A DNA stretch of 64,000 bases from the NCBI GenBank assembly GCA_029561455.1, contig JAKQIY010000013.1, positions 372,001 through 436,000 on the forward strand, read 5' to 3'. Numbering within the stretch: the first letter of the stretch is position 1; each line of letters opens with the position of its first letter. The notes under the pieces were generated by a model. It was not told the DNA's origin. It did not search any database and saw nothing but the letters and a program-made list of their open reading frames with translations. Position numbers and translations under genes: made by a program. Of the stretch, positions 46,759 through 55,532 are shown one piece after another. The DNA comes from a bacterium. Its GTDB lineage: Bacteria > Zhuqueibacterota > Zhuqueibacteria > Residuimicrobiales > Krinioviventaceae.

Positions 46759-47799
46759 TTAAAGTATAAATATATTATTATCCCGACACTCTTTTATCAT
46801 TTCATCCGGCCAGATACTGCTTTGAATTTCACCGACATGCGCTTTACGCAGATAAAACATGCACAAACGGGACTGGCCGATACCACCGCCGATTGAAAGC
46901 GGTAATTCGCCATTGAGCAAACGCTGATGATATAATAACTTTTCCCTATCCTGGTTATTTTTTAATTCTAATTGTCTTGATAAGGCTTCTTTATCCACCC
47001 TTATTCCCATTGATGATAATTCAAATGAACGATCCAGCACCGGGTAATAGACCAGGATATCGCCATTCAACCCTTTGTGGTGGTTGATGGTAGGTGTAGA
47101 CCAATCGTCATAATCCGAGGCGCGGCCGTCATGCGGCTGGCCATTTTTTAAATTAGCGCCGATGCCGATCACAAACAGGGCGCCATATTCGCGGCAGAGC
47201 ATATTTTCCCGTTCGCGCGGCGGTAATTCGGGATACATTTCTTCCATTTCTTCCGAGTGCATGAATTTGATCTGGTCCGGTAAAACCGGGGTGATTTGCG
47301 GGTAGAAATGGCAGATGTATTTTTCAGTTCGTTTCATCACATCATAGATACTGCGAACAATGGTTTTCAAAAAAGTCAGATTGCGCTCCTCTTTAGTTAT
47401 CACTCGCTCCCAGTCCCACTGGTCGACATAAATGGAATGCAGGTTATCCAGGTCTTCATCCGGACGGATCGCGTTCATATCGGTATAAATGCCCTCGCCG
47501 GGCTGAAATGAATAATCGGCTAACGCCATGCGTTTCCATTTGGCGAGTGATTGCACAATTTCCACCCGGTCGCCGCCTAAGCCCTGTACCTGGAAAGATA
47601 CCGGTTTTTCAATACCGTTAAGGTTGTCGTTAATTCCTGTACCGGATTTGACAAACAGGGGAGCGGTGGTGCGGATCAGGTTCAATTCAAACGCCAGGTT
47701 CACCTGGAAGAATTCTTTGATCAGTCGGATAGCTTTTTCAGTTTCTTTTAACGATAATTGTGAATGATAGTTTTTGGGGAGCAGCAGTATGTTATTCAT
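46759..47799 (-). CDS. asnA: Aspartate-ammonia ligase
   Basis: AsnA makes asparagine from aspartate and ammonia with ATP. I start at ATG 47799, which has AAGGA eight bases upstream; a GTG at 47814 would contain that site. The 346-residue protein has KSGTGINDNLNGIEKPVSF, then VVEIVQSLAKWKR-type sequence, YVDQWDWE and the C-terminal LSIGGGIGQSRLCM, all typical of this class II synthetase-like enzyme. It competes with the adjacent lysine pathway for aspartate, though nothing in the sequence shows shared control. Confidence 0.95.
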   Translation of the reverse strand: MNNILLLPKNYHSQLSLKETEKAIRLIKEFFQVNLAFELNLIRTTAPLFVKSGTGINDNLNGIEKPVSFQVQGLGGDRVEIVQSLAKWKRMALADYSFQPGEGIYTDMNAIRPDEDLDNLHSIYVDQWDWERVITKEERNLTFLKTIVRSIYDVMKRTEKYICHFYPQITPVLPDQIKFMHSEEMEEMYPELPPRERENMLCREYGALFVIGIGANLKNGQPHDGRASDYDDWSTPTINHHKGLNGDILVYYPVLDRSFELSSMGIRVDKEALSRQLELKNNQDREKLLYHQRLLNGELPLSIGGGIGQSRLCMFYLRKAHVGEIQSSIWPDEMIKECRDNNIFIL

Positions 47800-47843
47800 T
47801 GCAAAATCCTTCACGAGTTAGACAGAAATGATGATCTGGTTTA

Positions 47844-48221
47844 TTAGCTGAGAAAAATGTATATTATCAAAGGCAGGTTATATACCAGCATCGCCGGCCA
47901 TACTTTAATTTCCCGGTGATATATGAGCGCCTGCACCATTCCATACAGGCCAAATGCACTGGTTACAAACCATGTAAATGGCAACATTTCGGGAAGTTTA
48001 AAAAGTAATAATAATGCCGCCGCCAGGAATAATAACCCGAATACCAGCATAATGATGGCTTTCCAAAAAAAATGCTTATTGGCAAGCGATAAAGGAATTT
48101 CCTGGTGTTGCCGCCTGGCCGATTTACCTATCTCATCTGTGGTTTTTTTAGATAAATGAATCAGGTTTGAAATAATTTCAAATAATCCCAATAATAATAA
48201 AAAAAATGTAAATACCAGCAT
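47844..48221 (-). CDS. Small hypothetical membrane protein
   Basis: I start at the ATG of MLVFTFF, which follows AGGAGGAGGAA, an excellent ribosome-binding site; the ATG five codons upstream would lie before that site. The 125-residue protein has a hydrophobic N-terminal helix (about 1-20), a basic loop with KKTTDEIGKSARRQH, and about three more helices (about 55-75, 80-100 and 108-125). I do not recognise a family. It is about 45 bases upstream of asnA on the same strand. Confidence 0.65.
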   Translation of the reverse strand: MLVFTFFLLLLGLFEIISNLIHLSKKTTDEIGKSARRQHQEIPLSLANKHFFWKAIIMLVFGLLFLAAALLLLFKLPEMLPFTWFVTSAFGLYGMVQALIYHREIKVWPAMLVYNLPLIIYIFLS

Positions 48222-48425
48222 TTCCTCCTCCTGCATCGCTGTAGCGGCAATAACAAAAATGTAAAACTATTTGACGGCTGATATATGTTAATAGCGTGTT
48301 GCGATTTTCTGTACTTACATTATTTAAAAATTTCATAAAAATCAAGTAATAATCTTGCATTTCACTTGTTCATTCCCGATTTGTTTTGTAAGTTAATTTT
48401 TATATGATAATGATCCGAGAGAAGA

Positions 48426-49361
48426 ATGTTCGTAAAACATATCATCATCGACACTGATGCAGGGCACGACGATGTGATGGCAATCGCCTGGCTGTTGAAT
48501 AAACCCGAAATTTGTATCGAAGCGGTTACTGTTTGTAATGGTTTGGCGCATGTCGATGCCGGGGCGGAGACCATTGCGCGGCTATTTGCTGCAACCGGTC
48601 ATAATATTCCTGTATATGCCGGTCATCCGCAAGCTGTGCAAGGGAATCGCAGTTTTCCGGCTACCTGGCGTGCTATATCCGATTCGCTAGCTCAGGGTTT
48701 GTCCGTAACTAAAACCGGGCAAGTTGAGCCGGAAAATGCCGTTTCTTTTCTGTTACGGCGGTGTACAGCCCCGGCCGAACCTCTGCATATTTTAGCACTC
48801 GGACCGCTTACCAACCTGGCGCTGGTTTACCGTCAAAATCCGGCAGCTTTTAAAACCATCCACGAAATAACTTTGATGGGAGGAGCATTTCATGTTCCTG
48901 GGAATGTTCATGATTATGAAGAATTTGTTTCGCCGACAAACCTCGTTGAATGGAATTTATTTGTCGATCCTTTTGCCGTACAACTGGTTTGTCAATCCGG
49001 CGTGCCGCTTACGTTTATTCCCCTGGATGCTACCAACAAGGTGCGCCTGACTGCGCAATTTGTTGAACAATTTACCACACTGCCCCTGAATGTAGCAGGC
49101 ACAATGGTGAGGGCGATTCTACAAAGTATCCGACATCGGCTTGCCGGCGGTGAATATTACGCCTGGGACCCGCTTGCGGCTGTGGCTTTGGTTGAGAAAA
49201 CTATATTAAACTTTAAAGAAATAACTTTTGATGTAGTTACAAGCGGCCCGAATGCCGGGCAAACCCGGTGTGCTGAAACTGGCCGCTCCCATGCAAGGGT
49301 TGCATTAGACGCTGACGGTAGCCGATTTTTCAACCATTTTATTACGTCTTTAACAAATTGA
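48426..49361 (+). CDS. Nucleoside hydrolase
   Basis: This enzyme family cleaves the N-glycosidic bond of nucleosides. The 311-residue protein has the calcium-binding N-terminal motif DTDAGHDDVMAI (the family form is DTDPGxDDxxAI), then LALGPLTNLALV, TLMGGAFHVPGN, and a late YYAWDPLAAVALV with another metal ligand. Complete and unremarkable apart from alanine for the usual proline in the first motif. It could salvage ribose and bases; specificity cannot be read. Confidence 0.92.
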   Translation: MFVKHIIIDTDAGHDDVMAIAWLLNKPEICIEAVTVCNGLAHVDAGAETIARLFAATGHNIPVYAGHPQAVQGNRSFPATWRAISDSLAQGLSVTKTGQVEPENAVSFLLRRCTAPAEPLHILALGPLTNLALVYRQNPAAFKTIHEITLMGGAFHVPGNVHDYEEFVSPTNLVEWNLFVDPFAVQLVCQSGVPLTFIPLDATNKVRLTAQFVEQFTTLPLNVAGTMVRAILQSIRHRLAGGEYYAWDPLAAVALVEKTILNFKEITFDVVTSGPNAGQTRCAETGRSHARVALDADGSRFFNHFITSLTN

Positions 49362-49387
49362 AAGATTAAAGAAAACAGGAGAGAGGT

Positions 49388-50131
49388 GTGCAAACCCGAC
49401 CAAGTGATTTAAAACCGATGTGGTGGCTGGAATCCTGGCTTTATTTTGGAACCGCTACCATTGTTATCTGGCTGGCTACGCGGCTGGGTATTCCGTTCCT
49501 GGTCAATACTAGCGGCATGCCGTCCATTGTTGCCTGGTTCATTATGAGCGGGGCGTTCGTATTTCTGCCCTTGTTCATAGCCGCATTGCTCGGTTATCGT
49601 CATGAAGGCCGTCCCTGGAATTGGGATTCGTTTAAAGAACGATTTCGTCTTGCGCCGATGACCAAAAGCGACTGGGCCTGGATGTTTGCTTCGCTTGTGG
49701 TTATAGGGGGTACTATGGGGCTGATTGTTTTTGCAGCGGAAAAACTTGCCCTTCTCACCGGCTGGTTTACGCCCATTCAAACCTCGCCAGCATTTTTTGA
49801 GTATCACGGCATTGAGAATGGACAATACTGGATTTTACTCGTCTGGTTACCGATGTTCTTGTTTAATATTCTGGGCGAAGAATTTTTATGGCGCGGCTAT
49901 ATACTACCCCGCCAGGAAGCCGCTTTTGGCAACTATGCCTGGATCGTAAACGCCTCTTTCTGGTTAATTTTTCATACCTGTTTTGGTTTGGGTATGATAA
50001 TCATGTTGTTACCAATGTTGTTCATTCAATGTTATGTTACCTGGAAGCGTAAAAATACCTGGATTTCAGTTCTAATTCATGGCTTGATAAACGGGCCGGC
50101 ATTTGTGGCCATATCTTTAAGATTATTCTAA
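49388..50131 (+). CDS. CPBP-family intramembrane metalloprotease
   Basis: The 247-residue membrane protein starts at a GTG behind GGAGAGAGG. It has about seven helices and the family's active-site pair: GEEFLWRGYILPRQ (EExxxR) and a downstream FHTCFG histidine in the next helix. This is the Abi/CAAX-protease-related (CPBP) family. Substrates in bacteria are mostly unknown. It is 26 bases after the nucleoside hydrolase gene. Confidence 0.88.
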   Translation: MQTRPSDLKPMWWLESWLYFGTATIVIWLATRLGIPFLVNTSGMPSIVAWFIMSGAFVFLPLFIAALLGYRHEGRPWNWDSFKERFRLAPMTKSDWAWMFASLVVIGGTMGLIVFAAEKLALLTGWFTPIQTSPAFFEYHGIENGQYWILLVWLPMFLFNILGEEFLWRGYILPRQEAAFGNYAWIVNASFWLIFHTCFGLGMIIMLLPMLFIQCYVTWKRKNTWISVLIHGLINGPAFVAISLRLF

Positions 50132-50220
50132 ACCGTACCGTACTATTAAATTACCGATGTAAATAACTTTATGCAACATGATAATTTTTACATATATTAT
50201 AAAACTACTAATCTCATGGA

Positions 50221-50739
50221 GTGACTATGCCTAGAATATCCAAAGAACTCTATTATCTGAATATTGCCCGTGAAGTGGCCGGGAGGAGTACCTGTTTACG
50301 CCGTAAATATGGCGCAGTGATCGTTAACAACGACCAGATCATTTCCACCGGCTATTGCGGCGCCCCGCGCGATACGGAAAATTGTGTCGATATTGGCGTT
50401 TGTATCCGCAAACAAATGAATGTCAAACATGGCGAACATTATGAATGGTGCCGCTCCGTCCATGCTGAACAAAATGCTATTATCCATGCCTCGCGCCTGG
50501 AAATGCTCAATTCAACCCTTTATCTGATCGGTATCGATTATGATACCAATCAATTACTGGATATTTCGGAACCGTGTAAAATTTGCAAACGCCTCATCAT
50601 CAATGCCGGTATAACAAAAGTGGTTACTTTGGATCATGGCAAGGTTACCGCAATGGAGGTAAAAAACTGGACTGAAAATAATATCGGTGAAATTGAACAG
50701 GTCAATGGCGAGTGGGTATCCCGGATTCAGCAGGGATAA
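50221..50739 (+). CDS. dCMP / cytidylate deaminase-like protein
   Basis: The 172-residue zinc deaminase has the N-terminal CLRRKYGAVIVNND strand, GYCGAPRDTENC, the zinc histidine and catalytic glutamate in SVHAEQNAI and the zinc cysteines in EPCKICKRLI. This fits the ComEB/dCMP deaminase family that supplies dUMP. The GGAGTG site just before the ATG supports this start. Confidence 0.92.
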   Translation: MTMPRISKELYYLNIAREVAGRSTCLRRKYGAVIVNNDQIISTGYCGAPRDTENCVDIGVCIRKQMNVKHGEHYEWCRSVHAEQNAIIHASRLEMLNSTLYLIGIDYDTNQLLDISEPCKICKRLIINAGITKVVTLDHGKVTAMEVKNWTENNIGEIEQVNGEWVSRIQQG

Positions 50740-50865
50740 GAAAGATTGTTATTTGTAATTTACGATTAATATATGGCTTGCTCCGGTACGGAAAGAAACC
50801 GGCAAGATGTTGCAAATCATGGGGTGTACTTGATTAAAAATAATGAATTATTGCTTGTTTTAAAA

Positions 50866-50898
50866 AACTCCTCCCGGTTACAGCAACCGGGAGGAGTT
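50866..50898 (-). terminator. Strong intrinsic terminator after the PorV-like gene
   Basis: AACTCCTCCCGGTT (50866-50879) and AACCGGGAGGAGTT (50885-50898) form a perfect 14-base-pair stem with a five-base loop. Read on the minus strand it is followed by a TTTTTTA run. It closes the minus-strand TonB-receptor / surface-protein / PorV-like unit. Confidence 0.92.
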
Positions 50899-50902
50899 AT
50901 AC

Positions 50903-51982
50903 TCAGAATACAAAAGTGAAGGTATAGCAATTGGTTGTGCCCAACACGCCAATATCCCTGTACGCATAATCAATGCGCATTGCCATGTTGTTCAGGCTGC
51001 GCATTCTGTAAATAACCCCGGCGCCAAAAGCCAAACCATACTCGGATTCATTCATGAATAACCCTTTATACCCGCTCCGCAAATAAAAACTGCCAAATGA
51101 CGGGACGGTGTACTGATACTCGGCGCCGACATTTACCGATTCGCTGTTATTATTGGGGTGCAAAGCGTCCACTTCCAGCGTCAGCCGGTTATTGCCTATA
51201 ACAATTGGATGAATTGCAAAGCCCAACCGGAAGATCAGCGGCAATTCCCATCCCTGCATACGATATTGTCCTTCCACATTATCATAATCACCGGATTCAT
51301 TAGGTGTAGGATCGATGGGTTGCAGTAAATCCATGCCGTCATATTTCATTCTGGTGCCGTAATTGGATATGCTCATGCCGATTGCCATACCGTCTTCGCG
51401 GTTGCCGGTGGGGGAGAAGAACTGAGTATTAACAATTGCGCCCAAATCCAGGGCAAACGCATTGGCAGTCGTGTGCCATATTCTGGAGGTTACCAGTTTG
51501 GTGGATGCGCCGAACGCAAACCAATCGGTTAACTTACGGCCATACGACAAACTAAAGCAATAATCGACCGCTGAATAATGTTCGCCGGTGCCATCCTGCA
51601 TATCCATAGTGGTTACTTCTTCACGACCATAATCGACCTGGTATATACCAATAGCAAAGGTTCCATAACGCGGCGAAACCATGCCTACCGATGTAAACAT
51701 GGTATTGATATCGGCTATCCATGGCTGCATCATGAACTGAACGCCATTTTGTCGCATATAGGCTAAACCGGCCGGATTCCAGTAGATTGCGGAAAGATCA
51801 TCTACCGTACTGACAATGGCATCACCCATACCGTTACCGGCGCTGCCATAACCAATTTCCAGGAAATTGGCGGTCGTGGTTCCGACCCGATAGGGTTCTT
51901 TTTGAGCAAACCCGGTACTGAAAACAAGCAATAACAGAAAAACCAAAACCAGGCCGGATCTAAGGAATTTATCTTTTTTCAT
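50903..51982 (-). CDS. PorV/PorQ-family outer membrane protein
   Basis: The 359-residue protein has a signal peptide (about 1-26, ending STGFAQ). It then has the family N-terminus with GTTTANFLEIGYGSAGNGMGDA and DDLSAIYWNPAGLAYM. This is followed by regular amphipathic beta strands, ending in an aromatic YTFTFVF typical of outer membrane beta-barrels of the FadL-like PorV/PorQ group. In type IX secretion PorV shuttles substrates on the surface. Here the gene follows the large sorted protein by about 25 bases, so a dedicated partner role is plausible but not shown. Confidence 0.88.
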   Translation of the reverse strand: MKKDKFLRSGLVLVFLLLLVFSTGFAQKEPYRVGTTTANFLEIGYGSAGNGMGDAIVSTVDDLSAIYWNPAGLAYMRQNGVQFMMQPWIADINTMFTSVGMVSPRYGTFAIGIYQVDYGREEVTTMDMQDGTGEHYSAVDYCFSLSYGRKLTDWFAFGASTKLVTSRIWHTTANAFALDLGAIVNTQFFSPTGNREDGMAIGMSISNYGTRMKYDGMDLLQPIDPTPNESGDYDNVEGQYRMQGWELPLIFRLGFAIHPIVIGNNRLTLEVDALHPNNNSESVNVGAEYQYTVPSFGSFYLRSGYKGLFMNESEYGLAFGAGVIYRMRSLNNMAMRIDYAYRDIGVLGTTNCYTFTFVF

Positions 51983-52007
51983 AATTTATATCTCCAGTTT
52001 GGAATGA

Positions 52008-55000
52008 TTACTTGATTATCGCGAATTTGCCGATTTTTTCGGCATCGACATCACGCGCTTTAATATAATAAATATACATTCCGGCGGCCACTTCAAGGTC
52101 TTCCCGGGTTTTTACATCCCAGTGTGCCGTACCGTCGTTAGCGGCATTATCAACCTCTATTTCATCGACCAATACGCCGCTCACAGTAAATATTTTAATA
52201 TCGCAGCGAGCTGGTAGGTGTGTAAACATGATCTGCCGTCTCTGGTTGTAAAGCCAGTTACTCAATACCGGTTCCATTGTATTGGTAGCTACATACGGGT
52301 TGGGTACTACTTTGATGTTTTCCATCAGGTTTTTAATGTCATCCAGTTTGGTTGGACCTTCCGGTAATACCTTATAGGTAAGGGAATCGACCGAATGGAA
52401 GGGTCTGATAAAGGTTGCAAAATAAATATCATTAGGCTGGGGAATTTCATCGAATTCTATTGCAAAAATTGTCCTGGCCCACTTGCCTTTATCGTCGGGT
52501 TTACCAAACAGGAATTTATCTTCCAGCATATCGACACTACCGTTTAAATTTTTATCCTTGATAAATACATCAAGGGTATCGAACTGACCATCTTTGGTTG
52601 GATATGTTTTGTTGATAATAAAAAAGCTTAAATCTTTCTGGACAAGAGCGGAATCTTTGGGAACTGTTACCTTGTTTTCATCACGCATTGCATTGGTGTG
52701 TTTGGTTTTACCGGTATAGGCTTGAGGATTATTGGTGAAAACAATTTCATAATCCCAGGGGAAATAACGGGCGCCGTCTTCCGAAGGCGTTACCGTGATT
52801 TGACTATTACCGACCGACCAGCCCGAATTGGCATAATCGTAACCGCCTCTTACTGATGTGATCACATCCGATTTCATGTGAAATACAACGCCATCGGCAA
52901 CATCGGAATCGAATTGCGAACCGACCTGGAAATAATATTCCTTGTTTGTTTGGGTCTCATCCTCGGTAATACGGTCGTAGACAATATTTGTACCGATAAA
53001 TTTATCAGGATTTTCAAAAGCTACGAGTTTATTGCTGTCGGTAACATCATAAATATTATAGCCAATAGCCAGGTATGAAAAGCCGTTACCGGTTCCTTTG
53101 ATCTCGGTAAGAGTATCTGTGACAAATTTTAAGGTATAGGTGTGGTTTGGTTTTAATGAATTGCGGCCAATAATTTCCGGAACAACTGAACCGGAGGTAG
53201 CTTTGATCGAATTGGCGAGAATTTGCAATTCATTTCCCGAATAACCGAGAGCAGTTTGGTGTGGGGTAACAACTGCAACATTTTTACCGACAAAACGAAT
53301 TTCTTCATATTCGTCGAGATCGATGACCAAGTTGTTCTCCGACGGGGCAATACCCGGTGCGGCAATTGAATCGGGAATGCCGTAATCATACGCCATCAGG
53401 CCGTAATAATATGTTTTGCCGTTTTGCACATTTTCATCTACAAAGTAATGCTTTATACCGGTATCGCGGCCCAGGAAATACCCCATACCGTCTTTGAGGC
53501 CGTAATTGGTATAGCCTTCAATATTGTTCTTTAAATCGCACTGGAATATTGGCTTAAAGAACACCGGATCGCCATTGCCATCGGTAACGACCATGGCATC
53601 CTGCCATTTTTTATCGGTGGAACGTACCAGTTTGTACCCTTCAAAATCATTTTTCCCGTTCAGGAAGGGTTCACGGCTGGCTCTTTCGGCAATATCATCC
53701 CACGTCAATGTAACTTTGCCATCGCCGGCTGTAGCGGTGAGGGTAGGCATTTTGGGAGGCTGTGCAAAACGATAGTCTTTTTCATATATCAACTGGACCA
53801 CTTTTTTCAAATCAAACATAACCGGCGCCAGCGGTGGTTCCTGTTGCAAGTCGGCTAATATTTCATAGGAATGGAGCAGCGCCATAGAAATACGTTCAGT
53901 TCTACCTTTATACAAAGGGAACGGGCCGGCGCCAAATACTTCAATAAGGTTCGATATTTGACCAATATAGGGTTCTTTAACCCCGGTGCCGATCAATTCA
54001 TACATAACCCAGTCCTGGTGAAATGTTCTGGGGCGTCCATAGTATTCAAGCGCAACCGGGAAGAGGGTAAATGAATTTAAACCAACCATATCCGATTCGG
54101 TAACATCGGTTGCGGCAAAGTTGGGTTCACACCCTATTCCTTCTTCAAAATCCGGTTTGTGATTACATTCGCCTTCATCCGGGCCGGGATAGTTAACTTC
54201 ATTCGGGCCAATTCCATCCAAACCGACATCATCGCCGGCGCTTTCAGTTGTCTGATATATACCATCATCATTGCTGTCTTCGCCATCCATCCAGTCCTGA
54301 TCTTCGTCGCCTTCATAATGGTCTTTTAATTCCGATTGGGGTATGCCATAAGCTGCATAGAATTTTTCAAAATCATAAATTCCATACATAGCATCGACTA
54401 AAGCGCCGGCTGGATTATCGCGTTTTTCATCAATCAAGCCGTCTTCATCATTATCGATATTGTCATACGCCAGTCCCGGACTTTCCAAAAAGGCAAATCC
54501 CATGATCCCGGTTTCCAGACCGCCGGTGCCGATACCGTCGATATCCCATGAATAAGCGATATCAAGGTAGGTATCAAAATACCCCAACTCATCATTGCTA
54601 TCGTTGCCGATGGCATTATCAACATGATAGCCGAAAGCAACATGCGGCAGGTCATAATCGGAAATATTGGAGATATTATATTCCCAGAATATAGCATCGC
54701 GCGCCAGGGGATTTTGCCACTGGTAACCGCGGGTTTCCACGCGAATACCAATTCCACCCCAGGACGCACCCTTTTGAATGGTAACATTTGGATCATTATG
54801 GCCAATTAAAATACCGGGACGGGGATAGTATTTAACCGTATCGGTAGCTTCAAGATATTCCTGATCCTGGGCGTCATTGTTAACAAAAAAGGTTTCCAGG
54901 TCGGCGTACATCACACCCAGGCCAAAGCGGCCGTTCCATTCACCAGCCCATTTTTTTTGTGTACCGCGGGAAGGCCAGCCTTGAACCGGCCAGGTGGTGG

Positions 55001-55484
55001 AATCGTTGCTCATAGCCGGGTAATCGGTATTTTCATTAAAATAGCCAAATACCGGATACAATCCCCATTGAATTGTACCAGTTGGGTCCATATCCAGGCC
55101 GCCTCTGAAGCTGGTTTGACAATAATATAAAGTATCCAGATCATTGCGGGTTCCAATCTGTACCGGGTCAGTAACCGGTATTGTATCGTTTTCGAGGAAC
55201 ACTTCGGCGCCAATCAGAATATTAATGCCGTCAGTCATTTTAACGCCGAGATAATTATTCGGCCATTTGGAAACATCGACTCTCGGCCAGTCCGATAATT
55301 CAGTCGTATTACGGAAAAACAAAAAGACCCGGTTTCCCGTCATATAGCCTTCGCGTCTTGCAGCAATATCGCCGGCGGGATCATCAGGCCCGTCATACGG
55401 TTTGCCCTGATCGAAAGCAGGTGTATAAAGAGCCATTAATACTACCGGTAAAAGTAGTAATATTTTGCTGAGTACCTTCATCAT
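52008..55484 (-). CDS. Large secreted protein with type IX-style C-terminal sorting module
   Basis: The 1158-residue protein starts with a signal peptide (about 1-25). A long all-beta N-terminal half contains acidic, calcium-site-like segments (DNIDNDEDGLIDE and DGEDSNDDG, about residues 340-450). A fibronectin-III-like region with TATAGDGKVTLTWDD starts near 575. The C-terminus has VVPNPYVATN, then a strand pattern IKIFTVSGVLVDEI and the ending KIGKFAIIK, as in type IX sorting domains of FCB bacteria. No enzyme motif was found. It lies between a TonB receptor and a PorV-like gene and is probably a surface protein working with them. Confidence 0.8.
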   Translation of the reverse strand: MMKVLSKILLLLPVVLMALYTPAFDQGKPYDGPDDPAGDIAARREGYMTGNRVFLFFRNTTELSDWPRVDVSKWPNNYLGVKMTDGINILIGAEVFLENDTIPVTDPVQIGTRNDLDTLYYCQTSFRGGLDMDPTGTIQWGLYPVFGYFNENTDYPAMSNDSTTWPVQGWPSRGTQKKWAGEWNGRFGLGVMYADLETFFVNNDAQDQEYLEATDTVKYYPRPGILIGHNDPNVTIQKGASWGGIGIRVETRGYQWQNPLARDAIFWEYNISNISDYDLPHVAFGYHVDNAIGNDSNDELGYFDTYLDIAYSWDIDGIGTGGLETGIMGFAFLESPGLAYDNIDNDEDGLIDEKRDNPAGALVDAMYGIYDFEKFYAAYGIPQSELKDHYEGDEDQDWMDGEDSNDDGIYQTTESAGDDVGLDGIGPNEVNYPGPDEGECNHKPDFEEGIGCEPNFAATDVTESDMVGLNSFTLFPVALEYYGRPRTFHQDWVMYELIGTGVKEPYIGQISNLIEVFGAGPFPLYKGRTERISMALLHSYEILADLQQEPPLAPVMFDLKKVVQLIYEKDYRFAQPPKMPTLTATAGDGKVTLTWDDIAERASREPFLNGKNDFEGYKLVRSTDKKWQDAMVVTDGNGDPVFFKPIFQCDLKNNIEGYTNYGLKDGMGYFLGRDTGIKHYFVDENVQNGKTYYYGLMAYDYGIPDSIAAPGIAPSENNLVIDLDEYEEIRFVGKNVAVVTPHQTALGYSGNELQILANSIKATSGSVVPEIIGRNSLKPNHTYTLKFVTDTLTEIKGTGNGFSYLAIGYNIYDVTDSNKLVAFENPDKFIGTNIVYDRITEDETQTNKEYYFQVGSQFDSDVADGVVFHMKSDVITSVRGGYDYANSGWSVGNSQITVTPSEDGARYFPWDYEIVFTNNPQAYTGKTKHTNAMRDENKVTVPKDSALVQKDLSFFIINKTYPTKDGQFDTLDVFIKDKNLNGSVDMLEDKFLFGKPDDKGKWARTIFAIEFDEIPQPNDIYFATFIRPFHSVDSLTYKVLPEGPTKLDDIKNLMENIKVVPNPYVATNTMEPVLSNWLYNQRRQIMFTHLPARCDIKIFTVSGVLVDEIEVDNAANDGTAHWDVKTREDLEVAAGMYIYYIKARDVDAEKIGKFAIIK

Positions 55485-55532
55485 TTCTTCCTCTTTTTTT
55501 ATGATAAATAGTGCCGAAAAATCTGGAATTAA

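Noticed and set aside
52008-55484. SusD-like lipoprotein paired with the TonB receptor
   Set aside because: No lipobox, much longer than SusD, no SusD helical repeats; beta-rich with a sorting-type C-terminus instead.
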